In this document: positions 52,859 through 60,801 of the stretch, one piece after another | Layout of the letters: each line of letters starts with the position of its first letter | Numbering within the stretch: position 1 is the stretch's first letter | Origin: Lachnospiraceae bacterium | GTDB lineage: Bacteria; Bacillota; Clostridia; Lachnospirales; Lachnospiraceae | Direction: 5' to 3' | DNA: 64,000 nt | NCBI GenBank assembly: GCA_017620255.1 | Contig: JAFZQU010000038.1 | Span: 1-64,000, forward strand | Position numbers and translations under genes: made by a program | Notes under the pieces: generated by a model | Seen by the model: the letters and a program-made list of their open reading frames with translations, nothing else | Database searches by the model: none | Told to the model about the DNA's origin: nothing

Positions 52859-54112
52859 CTACCCTTTAGCCCATCTGTAAGCGTTGTACAGTTCTTCCGT
52901 TGCCAGCGCCATTTTGGTGACGGAAAACGCGCATTTTTCAGGGTCCGGATAAATATACCAGGTGTCCTTCAGCGTGTTCAGGTCCACACAGTCTCCGAAT
53001 TTCCCAAGATACTCATATTCGATATGACAGGAATACAGGGACGGGACATTCTTGACCATCTCAAAGGCATCGCCGTCCGCATCCTGCACTCTGACCGTAA
53101 ATCCGTTCATGTCATGAAGCAGGATGCCTGTGCCCAGCGGGATAAATTTCTTTGCGTTTGGAAGAGAGTCCACGCGTACGGGCAGTTCCCCGGAAGAATA
53201 CGTTCCCGCTTCCACCTCGCGCCTGACATTTTCCCGTTCCCATTCATACCAGTCCGGTATGTGGGAAAACTCAGTCTCACCTGAAAGAGCCCGCAATTCT
53301 CCGAGCTCCGTCATCTCCCATTCTTTTCCGCATGCCTCGCATTTCAGGATCGTTCCTTTGGCACCCATCCGGAATTCGCTCCCGCAGGCTGCGCACTGAT
53401 ACAGGACCTTGTGAAGCCCTTCTGCGCGTCGCTCATATTTCACTTTGATCCCGCGCTCTTTCTGCCAGGCAAAATCATCATACCGGAGTGCTTCGGTTAT
53501 CCTTGCATTGACTTCCTCTACCGGTGTGTTTTTTAACGTCTCTGTGTCAAACAGTCTTGTAAATTCCGCTTCTGTCGGTTTTACCTTACGGTCATGCAGA
53601 TTCCAGAACGGAGAATTGACATGGTGTCCGTGGCAGATCAGCGTCACGACGGGCACGCCCAGAAGTTTACACAGTTTTCCAAGTGATCCCGGCAGTACGG
53701 CTGTCGTTCCGCAAAGCGAGTATCTCGCCTCCGGATAGATCACTGCTACATCCCCGTTTTTGATCGTCTGCATCAGCTGCCTGACTAACATCGTATCGTT
53801 CGTAAACTTCCTCTTGCAGATACAGCCGACATCCCTGAGCAGTTTCTCCCTGCCGATAAAGCCGTCGATCGCCACCACGTAATTGGCTCTCCACGGGAAA
53901 ATAGCCTTGGTCGCCACCTTAAAGTCCATAAAAGCATTATGATTGCAGAGCAGGACAAACGGCGGCTTCAGCCCTTCCACATCCGTTTTCTTTATGATGC
54001 AACCGTGTTTTATAACATCCGGTGCGCTCAGAAGATATGTGAGCGGTCTTAAGTACCACTTTGTCCGCACGGGTGGTGCTTTCATATCAAATCTTTCAAA
54101 ATCATCTTTCAT
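52859..54112 (-). CDS. PlsC-type lysophospholipid acyltransferase with zinc ribbon
   Basis: 417 residues. The acyltransferase motif H-x4-D is LCNHNAFMDFKV, followed by VYPEAR-type block III (AVIYPEARYS) and the block IV region GVPVVTL. After the catalytic domain comes a zinc ribbon with two CxxC pairs (CAACGSEF and CEACGKEW) and a C-terminal beta-rich region of about 130 residues. It probably acylates lysophosphatidic acid or a related lipid at the membrane. The RBS GGGGG precedes the ATG. The tRNA operon terminator lies just upstream. Confidence 0.85.
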   Translation of the reverse strand: MKDDFERFDMKAPPVRTKWYLRPLTYLLSAPDVIKHGCIIKKTDVEGLKPPFVLLCNHNAFMDFKVATKAIFPWRANYVVAIDGFIGREKLLRDVGCICKRKFTNDTMLVRQLMQTIKNGDVAVIYPEARYSLCGTTAVLPGSLGKLCKLLGVPVVTLICHGHHVNSPFWNLHDRKVKPTEAEFTRLFDTETLKNTPVEEVNARITEALRYDDFAWQKERGIKVKYERRAEGLHKVLYQCAACGSEFRMGAKGTILKCEACGKEWEMTELGELRALSGETEFSHIPDWYEWERENVRREVEAGTYSSGELPVRVDSLPNAKKFIPLGTGILLHDMNGFTVRVQDADGDAFEMVKNVPSLYSCHIEYEYLGKFGDCVDLNTLKDTWYIYPDPEKCAFSVTKMALATEELYNAYRWAKG

Positions 54113-54150
54113 CTTCTTCCCCCGTAAGAATCCGCGTTATGATCCGCAGA

Positions 54151-54199
54151 GTATGAAAAAACCCTTGAGAGCCGCTTCAATGCGATACCTTCAAGGGTT
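54151..54199 (-). terminator. Terminator of the tRNA-Val/tRNA-Met operon
   Basis: ACCCTTGA and TCAAGGGT close a hairpin with a 22-base loop, followed by TTTTTTC on the minus strand. Confidence 0.8.
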
Positions 54200-54208
54200 A
54201 TATCTGCA

Positions 54209-54282
54209 TAGCGAGAGAGAGACTTGAACTCTCAACCTCCCGGGTATGAACCGGACGCTCTAGCCAGTTGAGCCATCTCGCC
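54209..54282 (-). tRNA. tRNA-Met, elongator (anticodon CAT)
   Basis: Acceptor GGCGAGA/TCTCGCT (G1-U72 wobble), anticodon stem TCCGG/CCGGG around TTCATAC, T loop TTCAAGT. Paired acceptor base 1 and the anticodon arm fit elongator Met better than initiator or the lysidine-modified Ile tRNA. CCA is not encoded. Confidence 0.92.
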
Positions 54283-54289
54283 ATTCGCG

Positions 54290-54409
54290 CAACATCCGCA
54301 GGATGTTGTGCCCGGTAAGCACGAAGTGCTTACAAAACCTTCCAACATCTGCTGTCGCAGATGTCGCCGTGTCATAAGGGATCCTGTCGCTGCGCGACAC
54401 CCTTATGAC
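54290..54409 (-). repeat. Four consecutive palindromes between two tRNAs
   Basis: A: CAACATCC-GCA-GGATGTTG (54290-54308). B: GTAAGCAC-GAA-GTGCTTAC (54315-54333). C: ACATCTGC-TGTC-GCAGATGT (54345-54364). D: GTCATAAGGG/CCCTTATGAC (54371-54409) enclosing TGTCGC-TGC-GCGACA with a 4-base bulge. All are inside the tRNA-Val to tRNA-Met precursor. B and D match the two palindromes of the tRNA-Thr leader in loop and shape. Confidence 0.8.
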
Positions 54410-54412
54410 AAA

Positions 54413-54485
54413 TGGGACCTATAGGGCTCGAACCTATGACCCTCTGCTTGTAAGGCAGATGCTCTCCCAGCTGAGCTAAGATCCC
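54413..54485 (-). tRNA. tRNA-Val (anticodon TAC)
   Basis: Acceptor GGGATCT/AGGTCCC with a G-T and mismatch at the inner end, D loop AGCTGGGA, anticodon stem TCTGC/GCAGA around CTTACAA, T loop GTTCGAG, discriminator A. CCA is not encoded. First tRNA of a two-tRNA transcript with tRNA-Met. Confidence 0.93.
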
Positions 54486-54501
54486 GTAAAGCCACTTACA
54501 T

Positions 54502-54530
54502 ATACTACAAGACAGGCCCTTCTTTGTCAA
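54502..54530 (-). promoter_or_regulatory. Promoter of the tRNA-Val/tRNA-Met operon
   Basis: TTGACA (54525-54530), 17-base spacer, TAGTAT (54502-54507). The -35 overlaps the end of the thioesterase gene. Predicted start is about 10 bases before the tRNA. Confidence 0.85.
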
Positions 54531-55276
54531 GCAGAAAAATCCAATCTGGCAATAAAGTGATGCTCTCCTATCCCGCTTCCCGCAACGCACAGCAGGTTAC
54601 CGTCTTTCATATAACAAAGCTCCACCGTGTCATCCGGAAGGATCTCTTTTTTATAGTTGATCCAGATAGTCTTAAGCTGCGCTGTACCAAAGCCGCACTC
54701 TTTTGCAACATCCATCGCCCAGTTCAGATAATGCGCATTATTCACATGCCCGTTTTCATCGATCTCATCCGGGGCAACCTTCCTTAAGCATGTTTCCGGA
54801 AGGTTTTCCGGAAAGTCCGTTTTCATCTGCGGAACTTTGCATTCGCCTTCGATCTTTAAAGTCGGCAGCACACCGAGCAGTCCCTTGTCATCCGTGACTT
54901 TTCTTGTTTCGGAGTCCATCAGCATCCAAAGATACGCCCCATGTGCCAGTTCCTCCCCGTTTGCATCAAACACATAGGCTCTTCTCGGGTAGAACCAGTG
55001 CATCTTCTTACCGGGCCACGTATAGAAAGTCACGCTCTCTCCCGTCTTCGGGAACCGTTTGAAATGGAACTCGCTCCAGACCACCACCCACAGCATGTTC
55101 AGTCCGCTTGTTACGTCAAAACCGATCCCGAGATCGATCAGCTGGTCACCGGCTGCTTCCTGCATATTCTTTGCAATGGAAAGAACGCTCATGATACCGT
55201 CCGCATCCGTCATGGATCCCGTAACCGTGACTTTTCTTACATATACGCCTTCTCTTTGCAGTTCTGCTTCACGCAT
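54527..55276 (-). CDS. Acyl-ACP thioesterase
   Basis: 249 residues, double hot-dog fold of the FatA/FatB-like family that releases fatty acids from ACP. Recognisable segments: GSMTDADGIMSVLSIAKNMQEAAGDQL near the start, WVVVWSEFHFKRFPKTGE, and the catalytic Asn/His region DENGHVNNAHYLNWAMD. The product chain length cannot be read. Close to other lipid genes. Confidence 0.9.
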   Translation of the reverse strand: MREAELQREGVYVRKVTVTGSMTDADGIMSVLSIAKNMQEAAGDQLIDLGIGFDVTSGLNMLWVVVWSEFHFKRFPKTGESVTFYTWPGKKMHWFYPRRAYVFDANGEELAHGAYLWMLMDSETRKVTDDKGLLGVLPTLKIEGECKVPQMKTDFPENLPETCLRKVAPDEIDENGHVNNAHYLNWAMDVAKECGFGTAQLKTIWINYKKEILPDDTVELCYMKDGNLLCVAGSGIGEHHFIARLDFSA

Positions 55277-55290
55277 CTTCCAACCTCAAA

Positions 55291-55322
55291 ATACAAGGGC
55301 TATGTGATCCATAGCCCTTGCA
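55291..55322 (-). terminator. Hairpin after the chemoreceptor gene
   Basis: CAAGGGCTATGG and CATAGCCCTTG pair around ATCA (55294-55320), followed by TATTTTGAGG on the minus strand. A moderate terminator about 60 bases past the stop. Confidence 0.7.
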
Positions 55323-55378
55323 GATAAATCATCTTATGTCTGCTGCATATCACAGCAGTCTTTCGAGCGGTATCAAGA

Positions 55379-57061
55379 TCAGATCTTGAAGAATTCAACC
55401 GCACCGTCTACTTCGTTGCTGAGTGCCATCATCTCCTGTGCCTTGGCGGAAATGTTACCGAAGGCATCTACTACGTTGTATACGGAACCTTCAACTGTCT
55501 CACAGCTTGCTGCTGTTTCCTCGGATACAGCGCTCAGATCGGATACGTTGGAAACGATCACGCCCTTGATATCTTCCAGTTCCTGTACTCTCTCGGAGAT
55601 CGCACCGATCTGTTCAACCGAAACATCGATCTCGGAGATAAGTGTATTGAAGATCTCCTGTGTAGCTTCCATGTCGCTCTGCTCTTTCTCGATGATCTCT
55701 CTGATCTTGGCAGCCTGCTGAACGGACTCGGAAGATTTTGTGATGATATCCTGTGCGATCGCCTTGATGGAGTTACCGGATTCTTCGGACTGTTCGGAAA
55801 GTTTCTTGATCTCTTCCGCAACAACTGCGAAGCCCTTACCGGATTCACCTGCTCTTGCTGCCTCAATGCTGGCATTCAGGGACAGCAGTTTTGTCTGGGA
55901 TGTAACATCCAGGATCAGGGAAACCGCATCGTTGATCTTCTCGATCGAAGCATTTGTGGAAACAACCTGATTGTTGATCTCGCCGACTGCTTCCGCACTT
56001 CTCTTGGAGCCTTCCATGATCGTATTGATGGAGCTCTTCGCGCTTGTGCTGGCATCTTTCATGGACGAGGAGGAAGCGTTCAGCTTCTTGACGTTCTCTG
56101 CGATCTCTCCAACCTCATTACCCATGTTGATAACCTGTTCATTCACGTTCTGAACATTTTCAGCCATTGTCATGGATGTCTGTGACAGTTCACCGATCGC
56201 TGTCTGGATCTGTTCTGTGGAAGTCTGTGATTCTGTGATCGTACCTGTGACTTCTACAATAGAGGAAGACAGCTCGCCGGTAGATGATTTAATATTTGAA
56301 ACCGTATTTTTCAGGTTATCATGCATGCTCTCTGTAGATGAGATCAGGCTCGATACTTCAGATACGGCAGAGGTAACATCCTCTTCGTCTCCGACCAGAT
56401 TACCGGAAGCGATCACCTGAAGATTATCCACGGTTGCTTTCAGGGACTTACCAACCCTGCGTGCAAGCACGATCGCGATCGCGGCCCAAACCAGGAAGGA
56501 GATCACTGCGATCAGGACGAACTGGGTAACTGCCTTTTTGATCGCCGCATCAACGGTCGCTGCAGGAATACCTGCGAACGCCATACCCATGATCTCATTG
56601 CCTGCACCGTTATGGAACGGCATGTAGTATACATAGAAATCTTTGCCGGCAACCTTTGTATTGTTATCGTAAAAATCATTTCCTTTGGATACCGTATCCC
56701 AGATACCGGCGGCAGCCTGAGTACCGTTGTTTCTGGTGCCGTCATCCTTGAGAACGGATGTGGAGAATCTCGTGTCCCCAACGAAGATCGTCAGTTCCAC
56801 GCCCTGATCCTTCAAACTGTCAATGTAGTCTTCATCAGGCGTAAGTTCACCGACCTCATCAATATCCCATTCATACCAGTTGCGCAGATTGGTCGCAGCA
56901 ACTTTCAATGTTGCGATCGTCTGGGATTCCATCTGATCCTCGATCTCATTGACACCAATGATCGTCAGGATGATACACGTAACTGCAAGCGGTATCAGAA
57001 CGAACATAAGCATCATCGCAACAATACTCAATTTCCCCTTATTGTTCTTATTGTTTTCCAT
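55379..57061 (-). CDS. Methyl-accepting chemotaxis protein with extracellular Cache domain
   Basis: 560 residues. Membrane helix 1 (about 15-35), an extracellular domain of about 150 residues with the single-Cache look ([56 protein letters not shown]), helix 2 (about 188-208), HAMP, and a long helical signalling domain whose hairpin tip contains [30 protein letters not shown]. No C-terminal CheR-binding pentapeptide is seen (ends EFFKI). The organism is therefore probably motile, although no flagellar gene is in this window. AGGAGG precedes the ATG. Ligand unknown. Confidence 0.93.
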   Translation of the reverse strand: MENNKNNKGKLSIVAMMLMFVLIPLAVTCIILTIIGVNEIEDQMESQTIATLKVAATNLRNWYEWDIDEVGELTPDEDYIDSLKDQGVELTIFVGDTRFSTSVLKDDGTRNNGTQAAAGIWDTVSKGNDFYDNNTKVAGKDFYVYYMPFHNGAGNEIMGMAFAGIPAATVDAAIKKAVTQFVLIAVISFLVWAAIAIVLARRVGKSLKATVDNLQVIASGNLVGDEEDVTSAVSEVSSLISSTESMHDNLKNTVSNIKSSTGELSSSIVEVTGTITESQTSTEQIQTAIGELSQTSMTMAENVQNVNEQVINMGNEVGEIAENVKKLNASSSSMKDASTSAKSSINTIMEGSKRSAEAVGEINNQVVSTNASIEKINDAVSLILDVTSQTKLLSLNASIEAARAGESGKGFAVVAEEIKKLSEQSEESGNSIKAIAQDIITKSSESVQQAAKIREIIEKEQSDMEATQEIFNTLISEIDVSVEQIGAISERVQELEDIKGVIVSNVSDLSAVSEETAASCETVEGSVYNVVDAFGNISAKAQEMMALSNEVDGAVEFFKI

Positions 57062-57189
57062 ATTGTGCCGTATCCTCCTTGAAGCAAAATATAATATAAA
57101 TTAATGATAAATGATTGTTCTCAAAAAATCAAGAAAAATGTGATATTGTTTTAATAAATATAACTTCTTTGTGACATTTTCAGACAATT

Positions 57190-58017
57190 TCAGTGTGATC
57201 CGTTTCTGCTATGGGTTTCAGCAAAGCCAAGCACATCTCCCATTTGTACGGGCAGTTCGTTGCCTGTTCCGACGATCTCCGACACCGGAGAACTCAGCTG
57301 TAATGCATCTTTTTGCAGCAGAACAATGATCGTACTGCCGCCGTATTGAAAGCAGCCTTTTTCCTCTCCGCGTCTGAAACGGTATGCACCATGGTGATTG
57401 CAGATCCTGCCTACAAGCAGGGCACCGACTTCCATCTGAACTACCGTTCCGAAGTGATCTGTCTGCAGGATCGTATATTCCCGACTGTTCCGGACGAAAA
57501 CCGGAACCTGTGAAAGTGCGACCGGGCGTACGGTGTGCAGGACGCCCGGAATATGAATGTTTCCCCCCTTCACGCCGCTGTCAAAATAACTGTAGCGGTG
57601 ATAATGCTCAACACACAGACGGAATACCAGACAGAATCCGTCTGTAAACGCATCTGCGAGTTTCACATCCTCCAAAAGATCATCGATCGAATATCTGGAC
57701 TGCTTAACGGGCAGGACTGTCCTGTCATTTATCCTGTATACGGACAAAAGACCGTCACAGGGCGATGCAAACGCAAACGCATCCTGCGGAAACTCTCTGA
57801 GCCCGGGTTTGATCTTTCTGCAGAAGCAATCGTTAAAGCAGGAAAAGCCTGTTTCATACTGGCTAAGGTCAATGTGATTTTTACGTATAAAAGGATTGAT
57901 CAGAACGCGGGACGCTCTCATGTCCAGAAAGCGTCCGGCCGTTTCGGAAATGCATGGTTTACATAATATTTTCAGGATCATCCGGCCGATGATCGTATGG
58001 TAGAGGAAATGCAGCAT
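57190..58017 (-). CDS. psd: Phosphatidylserine decarboxylase
   Basis: Pyruvoyl enzyme that makes phosphatidylethanolamine from phosphatidylserine. Segments typical of the clostridial branch: FASPCDGLLSVY, LVFRLCVEHYHRYSYFDSG with the catalytic His, and the self-cleavage site QYGGSTIIVL (G-G-S-T; Ser becomes pyruvoyl). 275 residues, last gene of a four-gene phospholipid unit, 13 bases after pssA. Confidence 0.92.
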   Translation of the reverse strand: MLHFLYHTIIGRMILKILCKPCISETAGRFLDMRASRVLINPFIRKNHIDLSQYETGFSCFNDCFCRKIKPGLREFPQDAFAFASPCDGLLSVYRINDRTVLPVKQSRYSIDDLLEDVKLADAFTDGFCLVFRLCVEHYHRYSYFDSGVKGGNIHIPGVLHTVRPVALSQVPVFVRNSREYTILQTDHFGTVVQMEVGALLVGRICNHHGAYRFRRGEEKGCFQYGGSTIIVLLQKDALQLSSPVSEIVGTGNELPVQMGDVLGFAETHSRNGSH

Positions 58018-58030
58018 GATCTTCTCCGGA

Positions 58031-58720
58031 TCAAAGGATCCTAAGCAACAGCAGGATCACAAATTCCACCGCACCGATCGCGATGCAGATCAGGATCCCT
58101 TTCATGGTCGGCTTTTTGATCTTCAGCTTGGAAACAAAAAGACAACCTGTAACTGCAAGCGCCACAAAGTATAAAAGGGTCATATCTCCGGGCGTCAGGA
58201 ACTGGAACAGCATGATCGCAGGAAAGATCAGCGATGCGCTTGTCACCGGCAGGCCTTCATAATACTTACGGACACCGCCCTCTTCCTTCTGCCGCTTTTC
58301 TTCCTGTACGTTAAAATATGCAAGACGGATCATGGCGACCAGTACATAGAGCATCAGAATGAGGAAAAACAGGATCGGCGCAACAAGATCCTGCGGATTT
58401 CCGGTCGACCTGACGATACGGTCGGGATATTTCGTAGACTGAAGCAGAACGGCTTCCCCGATACAGGCGGGAAGCACACCGAAGGCGACCAGGTCGCTCA
58501 GTGAGTCGATCTGGATCCCGAACTTGCACTCCTCTTCCGTTCTGTTTTTCTTGGTTCTTGCGACTTTTCCGTCAAACGCATCGCAAAGTCCGCAAAACAG
58601 CAGGAAAAAGACGCCGATATACGGATGTCCGTTCCCGTGCAGGGAGATAAAGATGCCAAGTCCCGCCGATACCAGCGAGAAATACGTCAGTATAACGGTA
58701 TAGTCATAATATCCGATCAT
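58031..58720 (-). CDS. pssA: CDP-diacylglycerol-serine O-phosphatidyltransferase
   Basis: Integral membrane enzyme of the CDP-alcohol phosphatidyltransferase family. The signature D-G-x2-A-R-x(n)-G-x3-D-x3-D is present (AFDGKVAR, then FGIQIDSLSD). The PGDMTLLYFVALAVTGCLFVSKLKI tail is typical of PssA. It supplies phosphatidylserine for psd, the next gene. Start overlaps the flippase-like gene by four bases. Confidence 0.92.
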   Translation of the reverse strand: MIGYYDYTVILTYFSLVSAGLGIFISLHGNGHPYIGVFFLLFCGLCDAFDGKVARTKKNRTEEECKFGIQIDSLSDLVAFGVLPACIGEAVLLQSTKYPDRIVRSTGNPQDLVAPILFFLILMLYVLVAMIRLAYFNVQEEKRQKEEGGVRKYYEGLPVTSASLIFPAIMLFQFLTPGDMTLLYFVALAVTGCLFVSKLKIKKPTMKGILICIAIGAVEFVILLLLRIL

Positions 58721-59775
58721 TTTGTTCCCTCTCGTTCAAATGCTTTCTTTTTCTTTTTTTCACGCATCAGATAAGCGATCACGATGATGATCAGACTGAT
58801 CAGCACGCATCCGTAAAACGAGATGCTGCGGCTTAGAAGATCCAGATTGATCGCCACATCGTTTCCCATCATCACGCCAAGACCGTCAAGAAGCAGATAA
58901 TCCGAAACGCCCTGTGCGCCGGGGATCGGTACACAGGTAGCCCCGATCGTCACAAAAACCTGCGTTACCCAGACGGAAAGCGCATTGTCCAAAGACCTTT
59001 CCATGGCAAGAACTACGGCAGCCGGAACACCGATCAGTGAGATCCGCTGAAAGAGGTTCGCCAAAAATGCATCTGCAAGCTCTTTCTTATGTCCCTGCAG
59101 CATGCCTGCACTCTTTTTGTAATCCGCAATGATCCGGTCCAGTTTCTCCTGCCAGTAGTTAAGGCGCCGCATCAGGTGAAGCCTGTGCAGTACAAGGATC
59201 AGTTTGCTGCAGATCTTTTGCAGGATGACCTCATATCTGATCAGCAGGATCAGTCCGACAGCAAGAAGCGCTAAGATCAGATACCCCACTATGATCAGGA
59301 TCTTGGAAAACATATTAAAATGGATAAAGATCGATGGCCTGATCAAAAGAGCCAACAGGCCGACGATCATGATCGCAAACGTATACAGGATCAGGTTGAC
59401 GAGCAGGACCAGTGTCACGATCGCAGCGGGGATCCCGTCCTTTACCATAAAAAACGCGCTGGCCGGCTGGCCGCCCGTCGCAGATGGCGTAACGGATGAA
59501 AAATAAATATCCGCAGCAGAATAAACAGTACAGGATCTGCGTCTTTTTTTGTATCCGAAGGCTTTCAGCAGGATCCTGAGTGCATGGCCTTCCAGAAAAA
59601 TATAACAAAACATCAGCAAAACGGCTACCGCAAGGTAGACAGGATTGCTGTTAGAGACATAGGCATAAAAATTTCCCAGGGAGAAATGATGCGCCTGCGA
59701 TATGACCGCAGAGATACTGATCACGGCGATCACCAAAGTTGTAAGAGACCATAACAGATTCTTTTTCTTATTCAT
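58717..59775 (-). CDS. Flippase-like integral membrane protein (LPG synthase/flippase domain)
   Basis: 352 residues with eight membrane helices of the lysylphosphatidylglycerol synthase/flippase-like (AglD, MprF N-terminal) family. Signature segments: LRILLKAFGYKKRRRSCTVYSAADIYFSSVTPSATGGQPASAFFM and near the end PIPGAQGVSDYLLLDGLG. It lacks the MprF aminoacyltransferase domain. Being between a lipid kinase and pssA suggests a lipid-transport role, not proven. Confidence 0.86.
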   Translation of the reverse strand: MNKKKNLLWSLTTLVIAVISISAVISQAHHFSLGNFYAYVSNSNPVYLAVAVLLMFCYIFLEGHALRILLKAFGYKKRRRSCTVYSAADIYFSSVTPSATGGQPASAFFMVKDGIPAAIVTLVLLVNLILYTFAIMIVGLLALLIRPSIFIHFNMFSKILIIVGYLILALLAVGLILLIRYEVILQKICSKLILVLHRLHLMRRLNYWQEKLDRIIADYKKSAGMLQGHKKELADAFLANLFQRISLIGVPAAVVLAMERSLDNALSVWVTQVFVTIGATCVPIPGAQGVSDYLLLDGLGVMMGNDVAINLDLLSRSISFYGCVLISLIIIVIAYLMREKKKKKAFEREGTK

Positions 59776-59808
59776 TAGATGTCATTATATTCCCTGCCGC
59801 TTTTTTGG

Positions 59809-60747
59809 TCAATCACGGCCGATGCGCAATACAGGCTTTTTCATCAGAATATCTCCCGTCATGATACTGACCGCATGTTTTAAGACATGGATCTCGGTTT
59901 TCTGATAGGATCCGCCGAATTCACCGTCCGTGGTCCACATCAGTTCTTCATCCGCCTCAAAAATAACGCTTGATATTTGTTTGAACGAAATTCCCGGGTG
60001 TGAAGGATTGCCTTTCCTGAGTGTTGCTACGATCGCCTGCAGTTCGATCAGGTTCTTCGGCGTACGGATCAGGAGCAGTTCCATCTTTCCGTCATTCTGT
60101 TTCACGCCGGCCTTGCCAAACAGCGGCATACCGGCAACGGACGCGGAATTACAGACAGCACCGAATACATAGTCCCCTTCTTCCACCGTGTCACCGATCC
60201 GGATCTTTAAATGCCGGCTGTAATGCACATTCTGGAACAGCTCGGCAAGTGCATTCAGAAAGTAAGCCGCATATCCGAGCACATTCTTCCATTCCTGCTT
60301 TGTATCGTAACTGATCTCCGTAAACGCACCGAATGCGGCTACGTAGTTAAAATACTTATCGTTCATGGATCCGACATCGTACGCAAAAACGCCTCCGTAG
60401 AGAGCCACATCGATCGCACGTGCCTTATTGGACGGAATCCCGATCCCTCTGGCAAAATCATTCGTACTGCCGGACGGTACAAAAGCCAGTCTGGGTCTGC
60501 GCTCCAAATGCATGATCCCGTTTACGACATGGTTCAGCGTACCGTCGCCGCCACTGCATATGATCAATTCCACATCCTTGCCGTGAGTAGCGATCAGGCT
60601 TTCCGAAGTCAGTCCGGCCCCCGGAATGATCGGAAAGACAACGGGTTCGAACCCGGCTCTGGCCGCTTCGGAGATGATCCGCATAACGCTTGTTCCGGCC
60701 CTTCCGGTGCCCGCTCTTTCATTGATCAGGATCAAAGCCTTTTTCAT
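59809..60747 (-). CDS. Diacylglycerol/lipid kinase (DagK/YegS family)
   Basis: 312 residues. Motifs: LILINERAGTGRA at the start, the catalytic-loop motif CSGGDGTLNHVVNGI, the LAFVPSGSTNDFARGIGIP strand, and the C-terminal TTDGEFGGS with the catalytic Asp. It would return diacylglycerol to phosphatidic acid for phospholipid synthesis. First gene of the unit kinase, flippase-like protein, pssA, psd. RBS GGAGG is 7 bases from the ATG. Confidence 0.92.
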   Translation of the reverse strand: MKKALILINERAGTGRAGTSVMRIISEAARAGFEPVVFPIIPGAGLTSESLIATHGKDVELIICSGGDGTLNHVVNGIMHLERRPRLAFVPSGSTNDFARGIGIPSNKARAIDVALYGGVFAYDVGSMNDKYFNYVAAFGAFTEISYDTKQEWKNVLGYAAYFLNALAELFQNVHYSRHLKIRIGDTVEEGDYVFGAVCNSASVAGMPLFGKAGVKQNDGKMELLLIRTPKNLIELQAIVATLRKGNPSHPGISFKQISSVIFEADEELMWTTDGEFGGSYQKTEIHVLKHAVSIMTGDILMKKPVLRIGRD

Positions 60748-60801
60748 TGTAACGCCTCCGCATTTATTCTATCTCTTTATCGAGAGAATGAAAAGTGTTC
60801 C

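Noticed and set aside
54372..54590. Minus-strand ORF of 72 codons over the tRNA-Val region
   Set aside because: It overlaps a clear tRNA, its promoter and a palindrome; no coding signal.
57062..57189. Sigma-D (flagellar) promoter for the chemoreceptor
   Set aside because: No TAAA-N15-GCCGATAA-like pattern; only AT-rich sequence with possible sigma-A -10 boxes.
22960..57965. Scattered GTTTACATAA strings as a dispersed regulatory motif
   Set aside because: Several occurrences lie inside coding sequence (for example rlmN and lacZ) and are explained by Val/Asn/Tyr codons; only the three boxes at the LRR promoter are clustered and intergenic.
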